Origin: Aquarana catesbeiana
Taxonomy: Eukaryota > Chordata > Amphibia > Anura > Ranidae
Reading direction: 5' to 3'
DNA length: 64,000 nt
Assembly: GCF_042186555.1 (NCBI RefSeq)
Contig: NC_133328.1
Coordinates: 331,508,539-331,572,538 of the forward strand
This document shows, piece after piece, positions 35,095 through 47,025 of this stretch (the first letter of the stretch is position 1; each line of letters starts with the position of its first letter). The position numbers were made by a program, and so were the translations under genes. The notes below the pieces were generated by a model that had not been told where the DNA came from, made no database searches, and saw only the letters and a program-made list of their open reading frames with translations.

Positions 35095-38000
35095 ATGGCG
35101 GGGTTCTGTGGAGAGGCTTGGGATGGCCTTATGTCTAAGATCCAGTCATCCCAGACAGAGGCCAATATTCCTGATGCAGTGCCTTTTTGAGGTTGCAACA
35201 CCTTCTTGAAAAGAAGGTACGTATTTATTGGCATAAGTCATATTTCGAAAAATATTCTGAAAACTCAATTGTTCCTTGGGGTTTAAGAATTCAAATTTTT
35301 CCTAACATCAAAAAGGTTAATGATTCCCTAAAACAATCTTGGGAACATAACCTCCAAATGTGTTCATTTTAAATTATTTCCTACTATTACTGTAAACAGT
35401 ATGAGTCAGAACTTGCTTAGTTAGACCTTCAGATCAACAATTGGTATCAAGAACTTGTTCTCCATGTGACTTCCACCAGGCGTGAATCTGAACTGCGGGT
35501 GCACCTGGAGGAATACACCCTTGGTGTGATCAACACCAAGGAAAACAAGTTTCTTCGTATCAAATCAGTCCATGATAATGGCTATGCGTATAAATGGAGT
35601 CAAACATCCTCTAACAAATCTAGTTCTAAACCCTCCAATCCCGGTGGACTCAAAACTGACACTGTTGCACCTGATGCACCTAATAATATCTCTTTCTTCT
35701 TTTTCACCTAGTAACTCAACCACCTATCGTGAATTATCCCAGGATAGATTACCTAAAAAAAGAAAAGGAGACCTACTTCAGTTTCTATGGACTCTCTTCA
35801 TCGTACTTTTAGACCCACTCCTACTCGACAACCTTCGGGGGTTCGTACCCATTCTAACAACATGCACTCTTCCACTCCTTTCCCTTTCCCTGGGAAAATT
35901 TCTTCCACATCTTCATCACTTCAGCCACAGCCACACTCTTCTATTGGCGTCACCAACTCTGGCGCTTCATTAGTGCCTCCTACTATCACTCGTAGGGTAA
36001 GTGAACCCACTTTATCTACCTTATTTCCTGCAAGCACCCAATCAATTGATCCTAAACTTGCACTGATTTTTTTAGGGAAGAATCCTGATCAGACGCACAA
36101 TCATGCACAACCCTTGCAAACCCAGGGGCCCCTGGACTAGAGGTTTTAAATCTGTCCTCAGTTCCTCTTAACTGATGAACAAATTTTTGTGCTCAAACTT
36201 GGATTAACGTTTTGCCCTACCACTGATCTTGACAGATTCCCACTAATTAAAGACATACACCTGTTTGCTAGACACCTGATGTTCAAAGTCATTTATGATA
36301 AACCTATGGCAATTGAACCCTCCAACCCCTCTTCACTTGAACTTTCTCTAATTGAATGACAGACCGTGGAGGATATTATGTCATTATGGGAGGAGGGTCA
36401 CATTAGTGACGACAAGCCACCCAACACAATGTTGTCTGGTGTTGTCGTGCCTGGTGTCTCCTTTCCCCCACCAACCTCCTTTAATCCCAAGTCTCGTGCG
36501 TTTCCATCACTTCAGTCCAACCCCAATATTTGGGCGTTTGTTCAACAAACCACCCAGGAGATTAAACTCCTTAATCTGGACAATTCTGAGGGACATAATT
36601 TATCCCTCAAACATCGTAAAGCTCTCAGGGACCTTCAATGTCACCCTAGCTTAATCATCAAGCCGGCCGATAAAGGTGGCAATGTCGTTCCCATGGATGT
36701 CCAGGCTTATGAACGCATGTGCCTGGACATCCTTGACAATCGACATTGGTACCGGCCCATTTCCAAAACTTTGATTCAAAACTTTACTCATGAATACTAT
36801 AATCTAATATTCAAGGCTTATCAACTTGGCACTATTGATCTAAACACTTGGAATTATTTGAATGTAAAGGATCCCAAGACACCTACTTTCTACTCCCTTC
36901 CCAAAGTGCATAAGTCCCTACAGCACCCTCCTGGATGACCGATTGTATCCTGTAACCAAGAATGCCAGTGCCTTAGTAGACAAATATTTAAATCCACATG
37001 TCACGTCCTTATTTTCCTATGTCCAGGACACCATTGACCTACTTAGAACTATAGATGGTAAAATACTTCCCCCTCACACTTGGTTGGTAGCCTTGGATGT
37101 GGAAAGTTTATATAACTGTATTCCACATACAAAAGGTTTGGATGTAATTCGTGAACAATTGAGTGAACGTGGACCATCGTCCAGTTCATATAGCCAGTTT
37201 GTTCTTCAGTTGTTGGAATTTATACTAACCAGAAATGTATTTATGTTGGGTTCCTCCCACTACCTCCAGGTGCAGGGTGTGGTTATGGGGACCAAATGTG
37301 CGCCCTCGTATGCCAACCTGTACCTGGGGGGTGGGAGAGGAACCTTTTCTCAAATGACCACCTGTGCGAATTATTGAAACATGTCATCGCCTGGCCCATG
37401 TATATTGATGACATTTTGATATTCTGGTCTGGAACATGGGATGAACTCACACAGCTGATTGACAAACTGGCCACCAATGATTACAGTCTCACTTTTACGA
37501 TGGAATGCAGTCAGTCTAAAATTAATTTCTTGGACCTGCAGTTCCATGTTGACTCTGATGGAATTCTTCATACCTCCCTGTATCGTAAGCCCTCTGCGGG
37601 CAATACCTTATTACGCGCTACCAGTGCATACCCGCAATGTCTCAGACAGTATCCCTTACAGTCAATTCCTCCGGCTTAGGAGAAATTGCACTCTGGATCA
37701 AGATTTCTATTAGGCATCCAGAGATTTATCTGATAGACTACACCAAAGAGGTTACAGTCGATCCTTAGTCAAACAGGCCTTTAGTAGAGTGGTTAAACTC
37801 AACAGGCGAGATCTTATCCACTCTAAGCAATCCTCTAAATCTAATCAATCAGTTCGAATCATAACTCAGTTTTCCCAAACAACACATGCAAACTAGCGCT
37901 ATCCTCAAAAAGTTTTGGCCCTTGTTAACGGCGGATTCCACCATTAGCAAGTATGTCAAGGCCTACCCCGAAATTACTTACTGTTGGGCTCCCTCTATGA

Positions 38001-38442
38001 GGGACCAACTGGTTACTAGCCATAACCTACGAAAACCACCTCCCAACGTGGCCAATTCGGGTACTTTCTCTTGTGGGCGTTGCAACATCTGCCCCTTCAT
38101 CAGCAATTCTAAAACAGTAACCCTTCCTAATGGCCAAATTCGGTCTATCAAACACCACAGTGGTCTATTTGGCTCTGTGCGTTTGTGGATGTTTTTACAT
38201 CTGCAAGACAAAATGTCCTTTTTTCAAACGCATTAGGGATCATATTATGCTACATTGTTACTCAGCACAATTGTGACCCCTATGTTGTGCGATTTACAGC
38301 ACTTGAGCATGTGCCCACACATGTTCGAGGAGGCAGTATTGACATTGCCCTCTTACGATTAGAAACTAGATGGATACATTGCTTAGATGCTACCAAATAT
38401 CCCGGTCTAAATGAGTATATAAGCTTTAAACCCTTTCTATAA
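35095..38442 (+). pseudogene. PLE-3 polyprotein, many frameshifts
   Basis: ATG at 35095. N-terminal family segments: LEKKVRIYWHKSYFEKYSEN, SIVPWGLRIQIFPNIKKVN and VNTKE-like ..VINTKENKFLRIK with AYKW near 35590. RT: LIIKPADKGGNVVP near 36650, TPTFYSLPKVHKSLQHPPG near 36880, LDVESLYNCIPHTKGL near 37100, GVVMGTKCAPSYANLYLG near 37280 and the catalytic YIDDILIFW near 37400. Cys motif CGRCNICPF near 38070. The GIY-YIG box reads VVYLALCVCGCFYICKTK, with Gly changed to Cys, near 38160. At least six frame changes; inactive. Confidence 0.82.
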
Positions 38443-39234
38443 CAACAGTAATGTCTATGTAATCTATAAGAATTGCCACTTCAATCGGTTCCTATTAGAT
38501 TTCATTATGACCTGATCTGGTTCTTGCATTTGTTCCCTCCCTTTTCTCCCTTTGTTGTACCGCCATGACAGACGCTGCTTTATTGGCCTTTCCATCTTTA
38601 GGCCTAATACATCTGCCGGTCCCCTTCCCCCATTTTTTATAAATAACTCATATTCAATTTTATAATTGTCTTTGCTTTATTCATGTAATTGTTCCTTCCT
38701 CTCATTTTATTTTTTATTTTTTTGATTTGGTTTACCACTGCACCAGATGGATATAATTGTATCATGCATTTATAGGATTTATTCTATATTTTTGTTTGTT
38801 ATGTACACTGCTCATATTTGTTTTGGTATTTTATCATGACCCTTTCCTTTATAACATTGTGCATTATGTCACTTGGCGACTGTGCAGTTGATTGAGACTG
38901 TCCAGTTCTCCCCCGTCTTTCCCTTCACTCCTGTCATCTCATTGGTTTCTCTCCCCATGCCCCGGTTCCCACACGGCCTTTGGCTTCTCCTATGTTTTGG
39001 GTTGGCTCCTTATCACAGCCTCGTGGCTGTATGGACACCCAAGGCTTTTTGGCCTGTCTCCACCCCCTATCCTCCGCCCTTTCCAACTGGAGTACCATAC
39101 CACTCTTCCCCTCGGGCTTTGGGCTGCCCCCCGCCCTGTGGGTTGGCCCATAGATAAGCCGTGCCCCTGTCTGATTGCGTCGAATGATCGCCACTCTCCG
39201 GCATATCTAGAGGACCCTTGGCATTGTGGGAGTT

Positions 39235-39582
39235 TATTTATTATTTTATTTATTTATTGCAGGTGCTTATATAGCGCTGTCAATTTACGCAGCGCTTTAC
39301 ATATTCATTGTACATTCACATCAGTCCCTACCCTCAAGGAGCTTACAATCTAAGGTCCCTAACTCACATTCATACATACTGGGGACAATTTAGACAGGAT
39401 CCAATTAACCTACCAGCATGTCTTTGGAGTGTGGGAGGAAACTGGAGTACCCGGAGGAAACCCACGCAGGCACAGGGAGAACATGCAAACTCCAGGCAGG
39501 TAGCGTCGTGGTTGGGATTCGAACCAGTGACCCTTCTTACTGCTAGGCGTGAGTGCTACCCACTAGACCACTGTGCCGCCCA
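39235..39582 (-). mobile_element. tRNA-derived SINE with 9-bp target duplication
   Basis: Read on the minus strand, the head looks like a tRNA gene, with a box A-like TGGTCTAGTGGGTAGC and box B GGTTCGAATCC. The body has GGAGTTTGCATGTTCTCCC and CGTGGGTTTCCTCCGGGTAC, and the tail ends in a TTTATTTATT-type run. GTGGGAGTT flanks it at 39226-39234 and 39583-39591. Boxes A and B would give Pol III transcription. Confidence 0.85.
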
Positions 39583-40559
39583 GTGGGAGTTGTAGGCCTA
39601 TTGCTGTGGTTAGTGCACAGGCGCACGGGCCGCTTTTTGTCCGCTCCTGATTGGCGAAATCCCTTTTGCCAATCAGGTGGGGGGCTTTAAATAGGCTAGC
39701 TTATTGTCAGTTTTTGCGGACTCACTGGGACGCTATGCAAGCTGAAGTTGCTGCACAGGTAAATTTGTTTTCCAAGTGACCACATTATTGGCATATGTGG
39801 GGATAATTGATCTCAATATCACCTACTATTATGTTTGTTCACTGGAGGCTGTCCTTTGTGTCTATTAGGCTCATGCACTTTATCTGATGTGGATTTGCTG
39901 TGTACTCACTCCAGCTTGTGTCTCAACTTGAAGCTATCACGCTGTTACCGATTATCCTCTTATTGCGGTTTGGCTTCTTGACTTTCCTCCGCAGGTAGGA
40001 TTTTTCTAATCAAGCCCTTTTAAGTACCTCTATTGTACAACATGAACACCCTCCATTATTGGTAATTTTTATTACTTTCCCAATTTTTATCCAGTATAGC
40101 CAGCATACATATCAAGCAATTTGCTTAAATTGATCAGTTTCTGTTGATCCCTTCAGCGTCCCAGTTATTCACTAGTATACCTCAATTTCTGTAAGTATTC
40201 AGGACTGATTTGTCCTTCTTTTATTTTATTATATATTGTTGAGCTTCTATAGCCTTATACGTCTGTATTTTACAGTCCTTTTCAAGGTTCTTTTACAAAG
40301 CCCCCTGCAGCTACACTACTAGGCGGTGAGGTACGACCATTACTTTGGACATTGTCCATCTGGCCCATTGGGGTTCTGTGGGTATGTTGTGACAATATTT
40401 GATCAATGTTATTTCTATCTTGATTGGGATCATTGGTTGGGTGAGACCGTACTAATCTCCTTCACAGTCGCTTAAGTGATATGCATAATGTTACTTACTT
40501 TTTCTTTTACTACATTATACTAATTTATGATTTTTTCTTTGTAGAATTACAACCTATCA

Positions 40560-40603
40560 TATTCCCTGAGGAAGCCAATGTTTTGGCAAAACTAGTAGGG
40601 ATA
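40560..40603 (+). ncRNA. Hammerhead-like motif of PLE-3
   Basis: Stem I is TATTCC (40560-40565) with GGGATA (40598-40603), 6 pairs including one G-U. Core CUGAGGA (40566-40572), one A, stem II GCCAA (40574-40578) with UUGGC (40583-40587), then AAAAC where GAAAC is expected, and GUA (40595-40597) at the cleavage position. The G12-to-A change predicts loss of activity. Confidence 0.55.
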
Positions 40604-40794
40604 ATCTGTTTATTGCCATCTACTGGTTGTATTCATCCACCTATGCTCCTTTTTGTACCTTATACTTTGTATGAATTGTAATTTTAACCTTTTGCAATAA
40701 AAACAATTCATTTTATCATTTGTATTGTTGCTTTTTTGGCACCGCAATAATCCCATATTCTTAGTCCTCTACTTCTATTGATTACTGTGTAAAT

Positions 40795-41521
40795 GTGACT
40801 GGCAGTGAAGGGGTTAACCACTAGGTGGTGCTGTAGGGGTTAAGTGTGTCCTAGGGAGTGATTCTAACTGTGGGGGAAGGGGCATGACACGACACTGATC
40901 ACCGTTCCCGATTACAGGGAGCTGTGATCAGTGTCCTGTCACTAGGCAGAACGGGGAAATGCTTGTTTACATCAGCATTTCCCCGCTCTTCCTCTTCGTG
41001 AGTCGATCGCGGGTATCCTCATGGATATTGAATCCGCGGGACCCACGATCACACTCACGGAGGTTACGCCCGCAAACTGCTTCTTAAAGGGCAACGTACA
41101 GGTACGTTAATCTGCCTGTACGTGCCCTTCTGCCGACGTATATCGGTGTGAGCTGGTCGGCAAGCGGTTAAATAAAAATATGTAGCTGAAAACATATTGG
41201 CCTAAATTGATGAAGAAATTTGATTTTTTTATATTTTTCTATTGGGAATGTTTTATAGCAGAATGTAAAAAGTATAGTTATTTTTTTCAAAATTGTCTGT
41301 CTTTTTTTGTATCCAGCGCAAAAAAAACCACAGGAGGTGATCAAATACCATCAGAGGTGATCAAATACTCACAAGCTCTATTTGTGAGAAAAAAAGGACA
41401 TACATTTTCTTTGGGTACAGCGTTGCACACCCGCTCAATTGTCAGTTAAAGTAACGCAGTGCCGTTTCGTAAAAAATGTCCTGGTCATGAAGGGACAGTA
41501 AAACTTCTGGAAAGTGGTTAA
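40795..41521. mobile_element. TTAA-type MITE, two pieces in opposite orientation
   Basis: 40795-41171 is the left half in reverse, ending GGCAAGCGGTTAA. 41172-41521 is the right half in forward sense, with GAGGTGATCAAATACCATCA duplicated as a 21-bp tandem, and ends AAAGTGGTTAA. Confidence 0.7.
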
Positions 41522-42077
41522 ATTAGCAAATTACATTCCTGGTGCATTAAATTAAAAAAATGTTGTGTGACTTATAGTCCTTCTTTTCCTAGAAAAAAAA
41601 AGGAAAAAATATCTAATGCTAATAGCTTCAGAGCAGGACCCTTGCTTTCTGTGGGGAAGCAGTGGTTTTATTGCATAGGTCTGACACATCCTCCAGTCAG
41701 ACCTAAAGATGTCTTAGTCTAGTGAACGAGATATGTAAATCACCTGTCACTCACAGCAAGGGGGAGGATTTGACAAAGTTTTTCTCTGTTTGTCAAGTTT
41801 TATCTCACTGAGCAATAAAAGAGGATTGCTCAGAGCTGGATTAACTCTTTGTGGCAAGACTGGGCTCAAATGATAGGAAATCTTATACTCTACGTTATGA
41901 CATAAAAAACATTTTTGGGTTTACATACATTTGGGCTTCACACCCACAATATACATGCAGCAAATAAAAACCCTTTAACTTTTTTTAACCTACAGTACAA
42001 CATTTTAACTTACAGTATAACATGTCTTTATTTGATATAGTTAACACCAACATTTTCTTCTTCTCCTGTCATTCTAA
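41522..42077. other. Intergenic or intronic sequence, nothing recognised
   Basis: No open frame of note. Abuts the Harbinger left end. Confidence 0.45.
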
Positions 42078-42557
42078 TGCCCCGTACACACGGTCGGACT
42101 TTGTTTGGACATTCCGACAACAAAATCCTAGGATTTTTTCCGACGGATGTTGGCTCAAACTTGTTTTGCGTACACACGGTCGCACAAAGTTGTCGGAATT
42201 TCCGATCGCCAACAACGCGGTGACGTCAACCACGTACGACGAGACTAGAAAAGGCCAGTTCAGAACCAAACGCGGCACCCTTTGGGCTCCTTTTGCTAAT
42301 CTCGTGTTAGTAAAAGTTTGGTGAGAGACGATTCGCGCTTTTTCAGACTCGTGGCTTTCAGGTCGTTTTCTGCGGTTCAGTTTGTGCTTGTGGGTTTGTA
42401 CCTGCTCTTCAGTGCATGCAAGCAAGTTCCGCGTGACTTTAATTAGTCATTGTGTTCTTGTTCGTTCGTTACTGTTTTTCAGGTCGCTCTTCACAGGCCT
42501 TGCTGTTCTTCAGTGCGTTCTGTTACTTCGTTCTGAGCAGCCGACTGTTTTCTAGCC

Positions 42558-44548
42558 ATGTTGCGTATACGTACTCCTCGTAGAGTTCGTGCTGTGCGGG
42601 GGCTTGGTGTTGGGGTCCTGACCTTGACACAAGTCCAGTCCATGAACAGGGTGGGGAGGAGTTCATGGACCAAGAATTGGTTGCTTCAGCATGACCAGTT
42701 CTCTCATATGCCTTTGCTCCGTGAGAATAATCCTGATGATTTCAGGAACTTTCTCAGGATGACGGACCCCGTGTTTCACCGTTTGTTGGCTTCGCTGACC
42801 CCTTATATTAGCAGGCAGGATACCTGCATGAGGCAAGCCATCACTCCGGAGCAGAGGCTCGTCGCTACCCTGCGGTACTTGGCGATGGGGAGAAGCCTGC
42901 AGGACCTCAAGTTCTCGACAGGCATCTCCCCCCAGGCTCTGGTGATCATTATCCCAGAGACCTGTTCTGCCATCATCCAGGTCCTGCAGAAGGAGTATAT
43001 GAAGGTAAGATTTTTTCCTTTAATATCACATTTTATTGTATTGAATGTTTGCTAATATCTTGTATTTCTTTCCTCATTCCCTAATTACCATGATTGTAAT
43101 ATGCTGTGAATGTCCCCTTTGTCCTCATGCATGCTGGATTTTTCTGTAATTAATTTTTTAGTCCTTCATACAGATTGGCCTTCAATAACCTCCCCAGCAT
43201 GTTCTCCTGGCCCTATATTCACCTCATGTAGTCACTTAACAATGTATTTTATCAGCTCCATAGTAGTGCTTTACCCCAAACACCCCCTAAAATGTTTAGA
43301 AATGTGATTTTTGCTTTAAATTCAGGCAGAGTGCCAGAGGCTTTTTTGTGGTGTCCCCATATCATTTTTATTAACCCTCCCTCCCCCCAACTGCTAAGTC
43401 AGCTGATCCCAATTCTCTATCTATCCTCAATCATCTATCTGCTGACTTTGCCAAACCCATACACACTATACCCATCTCTTTTGTGCTCAGATTTATGGAT
43501 GAATTACCCAGAGCATGTAGTGCAAGGGCCTGCCTGTATACTTTCAAATGGTACTGTTTAAAGTTTTTGTATCCTATGATTATCTTGACAGGTAATAGCA
43601 GATTGTCCAAATGTCCTCAAATGTGTACAGTGGCCCATGAGAGGGGGGGGGGGGGAATATGATAGGTGTACCTTATACTTTGGTGTTATTAAATTCCCCT
43701 TAATAAACGCTATCTGGAGGTTGGCCAAGAATGTTTGTGTCTAATCTGCTTGCCATGTTTATGTGCAAAAATAGTAATTTATTTTTGTTTTCCTCAAGTT
43801 TCCTTCCACGCTACAGGAATGGCAGACTGTGGCCTCCCACTTTGCCCAGCGGTGGAACTTTCCTAACTGCAGAGGGGCAATTCATGGGAAACACGTCCAC
43901 ATCATCCCACCACCCAACTCGGGGTCATACTATTTCAACTATAAGGGGTTCAATAGTATTGTGATGTTGGTGGTGGTGGTGTCAGCTAATTACGACTTCT
44001 TGTATGTGGACGTGGGGAAGAATGGCCGGATGTCCGATGGTGGAGTCATCGCCCAGACGGAGTTTTACAGGTGTCTCCAGAATGGCAGATTGGACTTGCC
44101 ACCTCCAGAGGACAATGTGGAAGGACTCCCATTCGTCTTCGTTGCTGATGAAGCGTTTGCGCTGGGGGACCATCTTATGCGGCCATTCCCTATGAGGACC
44201 CTCACCCCGGAACAGAGGGTTTTCAATTACCGGCTGGCCAGAGCCAGAAGAGTGGTGGAGAACACATTTGGAATCCTGGCCAGCCGATTCCGCCTATTTC
44301 TGACACCCATCCTTATGGCGGAGTATAAACTTAATCATATAATCCTGGCGTGCTGTATTCTCCATAACTTTTTACGCAAACATTCGGCCAACTATGCTGG
44401 CTCAGTTGGGCCTGAGGCCGGAATGATACATGAAACACTGACGGCGCTTGAAAGTGGCCGTCCTGGCTTGCCCTCCCGTGATGTCCAGTTACGATACCTG
44501 GAGTTCTTTACGGGTAGGGGGGCCATCAATATGCCAGCAAATTTGTGA
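42558..44548 (+). CDS. Harbinger transposase, two exons (42558-43004, 43799-44548)
   Basis: Exon 1 encodes 149 codons from ATG 42558 to GAAG|GTAAGA. Exon 2 starts after TCCTCAAG at 43799 in the same phase, and the joined frame is 398 codons before TGA at 44548, with an AATAAA-like signal just after. Exon 1 has the helical N-terminal domain (LRMTDPVFHRLLASLTPYI, TPEQRLVATLRYLAMG). Exon 2 has the DDE_4 nuclease: RWNFPNCRGAIHGKHVHI, then VDVGKNGRMSDGGV (second Asp region) and RARRVVENTFGILASRFR (Glu). The first catalytic Asp of the usual GAIDGKH is His here, at about 43879-43881, so catalysis should be lost even though the frame is intact. Length fits the family. Confidence 0.88.
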
Positions 44549-44686
44549 AGCCTTTATCAAATAAAAAAAAAAAAAAGAAAATCTTTGATTACATTTACTG
44601 CTTGTGTTTGTTTTAGCTGACCCTGACAGAAATGTGTTGAGTCCAGAAAATGGCATGATTGTGTAACCTTATACAAAGCACTGTTG

Positions 44687-44794
44687 GGTGTTATTTACCA
44701 AAGGCAAAGACACTTTGCACTACAAGTGCACTTGAAACTGCACTGAAACTGCACTTGTAGTGCAAAGAGGATTTGCCCTTAGGAAATAACCCCC
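44687..44794. mobile_element. Short palindromic MITE inside Harbinger
   Basis: GTTATTTACCAAAGGCAAA and TTTGCCCTTAGGAAATAAC form the ends; TTTGCACTACAAGTGCA and TGCACTTGTAGTGCAAA are the inner arms. Known form in frogs: a longer MITE with the same ends. Confidence 0.75.
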
Positions 44795-45141
44795 ATTTTC
44801 ACAGAAAACACCAATTACATCACCATCAAAGTGTTTTAGCGTTGACACAATAATCCACACATTCTTGATTAACAATCTTTTTAATACCTGCACAATCACA
44901 TGTGCATTTAGAAAAGGTTTTTCAAACAAACCAACATGTTTGTGGTATAACAATTTTTGGGGTAGCATTATAAAAAATAGAAATGTCCATTTAAGATAAA
45001 ACAGGCATGTGTAAAACCAACAAGAAAGACACAAATCTTGAACTTACAAAGTTCACATTTGGTTGAATTTGAAGGCAATATCAGACATGAGTATTTAGGA
45101 ACTGTGTTTGATATTGCGTTCAGATGGGGTGAAGTCACCAC

Positions 45142-45360
45142 AGGAAAAGCCAAATTTGGAAGATGCACACAAATTTGTCAACATGTGCTAGCTGCCATCA
45201 CGGGGGATCAAGGGGCGTGTTTTGGGGGAGAAACCCCTTCCTCTCAGATACTTTATTATTGTGGAAGGGGTTGCACCCCCAAAACGCATCCATTGATCTC
45301 CCGTGATGGCAGATAGCACATGTTGGCACACTGTGTGCATCCTCCAAATTAGGCTTTTCT
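45142..45360. repeat. Inverted repeat of about 98-bp arms between convergent genes
   Basis: The left arm (about 45142-45241) contains CATGTGCTAGCTGCCATCAC; the right arm (about 45263-45360) contains GTGATGGCAGATAGCACATG. Spacer about 20 bp. It lies between the 3' ends of transposase and trihelix genes. It may be a MITE or a transcript-end hairpin. Confidence 0.8.
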
Positions 45361-45423
45361 AAAAATTGCTAAAACATTTTTAACATTGTAGCACACAAAA
45401 AAACAAAGGGATTGGGAGGGGTT

Positions 45424-46749
45424 TTAAACTCGCCCCAAAACATCAATGATGTTTTTATTTTTTTGAATAACATCATTGATGTTTTTCTTGGGGTTTTCCA
45501 ATTGTAAATTACACCCCATGATCTCCCAGATCAGGATCTGGGCACTTTCTGATGTGAAAGGATCTGGATCCACAACATCACGATCACCTAAAAAGAGAGA
45601 AACCCCCCAAAAAAGGTATCAAAAATATGCTGGCATCCATCTCTTACCTGAGCCTGTGGTCGCAGACACTCACCTGTTGTGGTGGCTAGTTCCACCACAT
45701 CTTCTTCCTCCTGCTCTTCTTGGGTTGGTGGGATTTCCCCTTCTTCCAGAGGTGGGGGGTCTGTGGTCTCCTCGGATGAGGGGTGTCCTCCGAGTCTTTT
45801 CTCCCCTATGTAAAACAAAAATGCAATACTTAGCACACAGAGATTTGATGGCAGAACTATAAATAGGAAACATTGCTTGGAAGTGGGGTACAATTGACTG
45901 TTTTGGCATAGTTCCAAAATGGAGCATTTTCAGTGTCCTTTGTCAAGCTTCAATACTTTACCTGTTTGGTACAAGCTTCACAGATGTAGTCCCCCCCTAT
46001 AGTACACACTGGAGCACCTGTGTGGCCCCCTAATAAAAAATGGTGTTCTTGTGTCCCACACTAGTGCTCCAGTGTCCAGATGTGAAAACAGCTGCTGAGT
46101 GTCCTCTCCTTACACAGAATCTAGTTTGCATTTCATTCTAGTAACAAAGCCATCTACACAGCCAAATTAGTTTCAGACAAGTAGGGCGTAAAAATTGTGG
46201 CCAAATGCATATGACCTAAACAATGGTGTTTTATAGGCCGAAAGAAAAATGTTTGATACGAACGAATAATGTGCCCATAAACATGAAAGTTGCCATTTAA
46301 AAATGTACACTTGTAAGAAAAGCACATGGAGCAGCACGAACGTAAGAAACATAAAGAATAGGAACACAGGACAACTACTTACTTTTTTGCTGCACTCTCC
46401 GGATTTTTCTGTACTGCTCATGTTCTCGTAATTTCAGGTTCGACCACTGTTTCCTGATCTGATCTTTCGATCGTCGTACCCCGAATTTCCGGTGCAGACT
46501 CTTGACCACTTTCGCAATTACCTTGGCCTTTCTGACATTGGGGTTGGGGTAAGGTCCATACTTTCCATCCTAGTCGGCCTTCTTCAGGATGTCCACCATC
46601 TCCAACATCTCCCCAAAGGACATATTTGATGTCTTAAATCGTCTCCTTCTGGATCGTGATGTTTCAGGCTCCGGGCTTTCCTCCCCCTCCTCCTCGTTGC
46701 TATAATTAGCACGCACCTGCTGTGTATCCGCCATGTGCTCTTCCCCCAT
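45424..46749 (-). pseudogene. Trihelix Myb/SANT-like protein of Harbinger, three exons, one stop
   Basis: Exon 1 46749-46383, exon 2 45805-45674, exon 3 45587-45424. Donors GTAAGT and GTGAGT and acceptors ACATAG and TTTTAG keep one frame across both junctions: 220 codons to TAA at 45424. Residues 1-40 are acidic then basic (EEEGEESPEPE, SRSRRRR). About residues 43-118 form a Myb/SANT (trihelix) domain with MSFGEMLEMVDILKKA, NPNVRKAKVIAKVVKS and IRKQWSNLKLREHEQYRK. The middle is acidic and the end coiled-coil-like (KKNINDVIQKNKNIIDVL). Codon 60 is TAG (46570-46572), the only lesion. Harbinger Myb-like proteins bind transposon ends and carry transposase to the nucleus; this gene is a candidate for that role. 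Confidence 0.8.
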
Positions 46750-46911
46750 TGTGCAGAACGAAAAGGGGCGGGGAATAGACTAGAAAGAACGTCAGGGGTG
46801 AGCGGAGTTACACGCATGCGCAGTGTGTACAAAGCGTAACACGCGTGCGTATTACGTGCGATCTGTGAGCGGAGGAAGGAGCATTGAAAGCACCGATCGT
46901 GATTACAAAAG
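46750..46911. promoter_or_regulatory. Shared divergent promoter of the trihelix and MADF genes
   Basis: About 160 bp between the trihelix start and the end of the MADF non-coding first exon (donor AAAAG|GTAAGAT at 46911). It contains a GC box GGGGCGGGG near 46762, an NRF1-like GCATGCGCAG near 46813 and an ACGTGCGATC element, and no TATA box, as in CpG-type bidirectional promoters. Confidence 0.55.
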
Positions 46912-47025
46912 GTAAGATCTAAACATGGGCCTATACTGCTTCGAAATGGAAGCCTATATTGTAACCAGTTTAGGGGAGTTTGGCCTGACCTTAGGGTTTG
47001 TCTTGTGTTGTGTCTTGCAGAGAAA

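Larger units (their letters stand above)
35043..40705 (+). mobile_element. Penelope-like element PLE-3, decayed, full length
   Basis: Coding remnant 35095-38442, then a 2.2-kb tail holding a SINE insertion (39235-39582) and a hammerhead-like motif (40560-40603), ending near AATAAAAACAATT. The left limit is set by the MITE it abuts. Confidence 0.75.

Noticed and set aside
39492..39582. Possible tRNA gene
   Set aside because: Boxes A and B are present but no cloverleaf closes, and the sequence continues into a repeat body with target duplication, so it is a SINE.
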